Below, one piece after another: positions 63,801 through 64,000 of a stretch of DNA of 64,000 nucleotides. The notes below the pieces were generated by a model, which saw only the letters and a program-made list of their open reading frames with translations, searched no databases and was not told the origin of the DNA. Position 1 is the first letter of the stretch. Each line of letters begins with the position of its first letter. Source of the stretch: Pseudomonadota bacterium (GTDB lineage Bacteria > Pseudomonadota > Gammaproteobacteria > Steroidobacterales > JBCBZW01); the NCBI GenBank assembly GCA_039815145.1, contig JBCBZW010000006.1:1-64000 (forward strand). Direction: 5' to 3'. Both the position numbers and the translations under genes were made by a program.

Positions 63801-63947
63801 TTCCGTGACGAAGGCTTCGGCAACCCGAGCGAACCGCCCGAGTACAGCGAGTACGACCTGAACTGTGATGGCGCCGTCGACGACGGTGACATCGAGATCG
63901 GTCGCACCCTGTTCCGGGCAGCGCCGGGACCCGCTGGGGAGCTTTGA
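60840..63947 (+). CDS. Subtilisin-like serine protease, C-terminal part (frameshifted)
   Basis: This frame (open from about 60792; first ATG 60840) carries the rest of the protease. A protease-associated (PA) insert (VVCDRGAIARVQKCIN) is followed by the catalytic Ser in GGTSMSSPHVAGSMALL, then beta-sandwich domains, a pre-C-terminal-type domain (FEVPADAIRVIVRTFDSEAP), and a tail of calcium-binding Asp loops of thrombospondin-3/dockerin type (DSDEDGIADADDN, DLNCDGAVDDGD). No ribosome site precedes ATG 60840, so independent expression is doubtful. Without the Asp/His half it cannot be active. Likely an extracellular protease if the shift is a sequence error or is recoded. Confidence 0.85.
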   Translation: MTITGRSLSPGYTGPIVYAGDYANGDPDPEQCLNAFPPGTWTNGEIVVCDRGAIARVQKCINVRDGGAAGCVLTNVPGGATSVADDPHVIPAIHIAEEDGTPLKAWLASGSGHSATIGEGGAPFSDPEAGDIMADFSSRGPYTGFDFLSPNVSAPGVSIYAAFADGIEYAFLGGTSMSSPHVAGSMALLRQTRPDWTDAEILSALMSTGVQEMRKEDGVTPADAFDFGGGRVRVNEAANASLLFDETAAGFEAANPATGGDPKDMNIASFANDACLSLCSWERTVEATVSDTWSSSSNGDFPVTVEPASFSLNAGETQVITVTADVSAMPNGEFAFAELVLTPAGGANPPTELQVAVTPSAGDLPNELIINTGRDAGSVTETIASIEVTDLQVEAFGLSKGDTERLAITGETGEFDPYDQPDGVGVSFFEVPADAIRVIVRTFDSEAPDADLFVGRDDNGDGDISADEERCNSGTGGSDEFCEVADVEGGTWWAAVINFTASEPDATDETSVNATAVAPSTGNFFAEGPGGPVDELDPYDLSIFYDLDDAEAGDIYYGNLILGSGPGNEGDIGNIPVTLVRGTDDVAIEVDAMMAEVGDTLNFTVTVQPNATPEDLAYAIETAIPDGFSLDEDSVAVTAGEVTVNGDSIDWSVVQASIDGATNSYTVTTSAEDAACTMPEVGQGGGYIDLAAFGFEPSDTEGDTITGTFGLDPEQVNFYGSDRGSLTFTDDGFVFFEGAPGPNPWINQPIPSLDDPNDLSAIFWRDMEMVSSPSDGPEGERGVTAITLTCGGEPCAFLVEFDNLEPWPAGDTSDRIDYEAWYWGIVDDAPGAYEIIYAYDNISGFADGVGTIGVEGPDGSIGTQAAFNDVAISDGDFICFDLVGVTFDPAVLTFSVSVDPSAAGRDVETTVTSVVDNAGSEAETASVSVSVGGEFIDSDEDGIADADDNCTLIPNESQCDSDGDGFGNHCDADFNDDGFVFFQDSLLFRDEGFGNPSEPPEYSEYDLNCDGAVDDGDIEIGRTLFRAAPGPAGEL

Positions 63948-63960
63948 TCCGCTAGCCAGG

Positions 63961-63991
63961 CGGGCCGGGCGATCGCAAGTCGCCCGGCCCG
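63961..63991 (+). terminator. Strong hairpin after protease gene
   Basis: Perfect 12-bp stem CGGGCCGGGCGA / TCGCCCGGCCCG with a 7-nt loop, 13 bp past the protease stop. No T tract is seen before the window ends. The maintained terminator fits a gene that is, or was until recently, functional. Confidence 0.7.
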
Positions 63992-64000
63992 AGCGTTAGG

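Overview
The window is GC-rich chromosomal DNA with short intergenic gaps, many ATGA/GTGA gene overlaps and frequent GTG/TTG starts. The gene set (type I secretion, LptF/LptG-like permeases, TrmH, Bcp-type peroxiredoxin, an exosortase/PEP-CTERM exopolysaccharide locus, NhaC and solute:sodium symporters) fits a free-living, probably marine or saline, Gram-negative proteobacterium, most likely a gammaproteobacterium. Taxonomy is inference from gene content only. No CRISPR array, insertion sequence, prophage, rRNA or replication origin was seen.

Layout. (1) 1-13264, + strand: the 3' part of a giant repeat adhesin (about 18.5 cadherin-like units, a 13-Gly run, RTX repeats), followed by its probable exporter: two adjacent ABC permease/ATPases and a HlyD-type adaptor. 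No outer-membrane TolC partner is in view. (2) 13272-18236, - strand: a three-domain alpha/beta-hydrolase with EF-hands, and an NhaC-type antiporter. (3) 19020-32713: a locus that reads as a complete bacterial sphingolipid system. It holds acyl-AMP ligase, NAD-dependent reductase, acyl carrier protein and serine palmitoyltransferase (+ strand), a GNAT-type ceramide synthase candidate, a lipid kinase, three nucleotidyltransferase-like proteins, a CDP-alcohol phosphatidyltransferase, a metallophosphoesterase, a HIT protein and an LptF/LptG permease pair. (4) 32998-38327: accessory and housekeeping genes (SSS symporter, tRNA-Arg, fasciclin protein, peroxiredoxin, TrmH). (5) 38333-56285, - strand: an exosortase-linked exopolysaccharide operon (Wza, outer-membrane barrel, Wzz, tyrosine kinase, ATPase, Wzy-like polymerase, three GT4 glycosyltransferases, exosortase-EpsI fusion, WecA-like transferase, PrsT). 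(6) 56810-63947, + strand: heme oxygenase, PEBP-like protein, an Xre-RES toxin-antitoxin pair and a subtilisin-like protease split by a frameshift.

How the parts work together. Most of the window builds the cell surface: an exported giant adhesin, an exopolysaccharide, and a probable anionic sphingolipid with its own headgroup and possibly its own LptFG-like transport route. The most interesting region is the sphingolipid locus. Core ceramide enzymes, headgroup enzymes and an LptFG pair lie side by side, which suggests one synthesis-to-export pathway. Two genes (23150-24138 and 59533-63947) each carry an apparent one-base deletion, so assembly error should be excluded before they are called broken.
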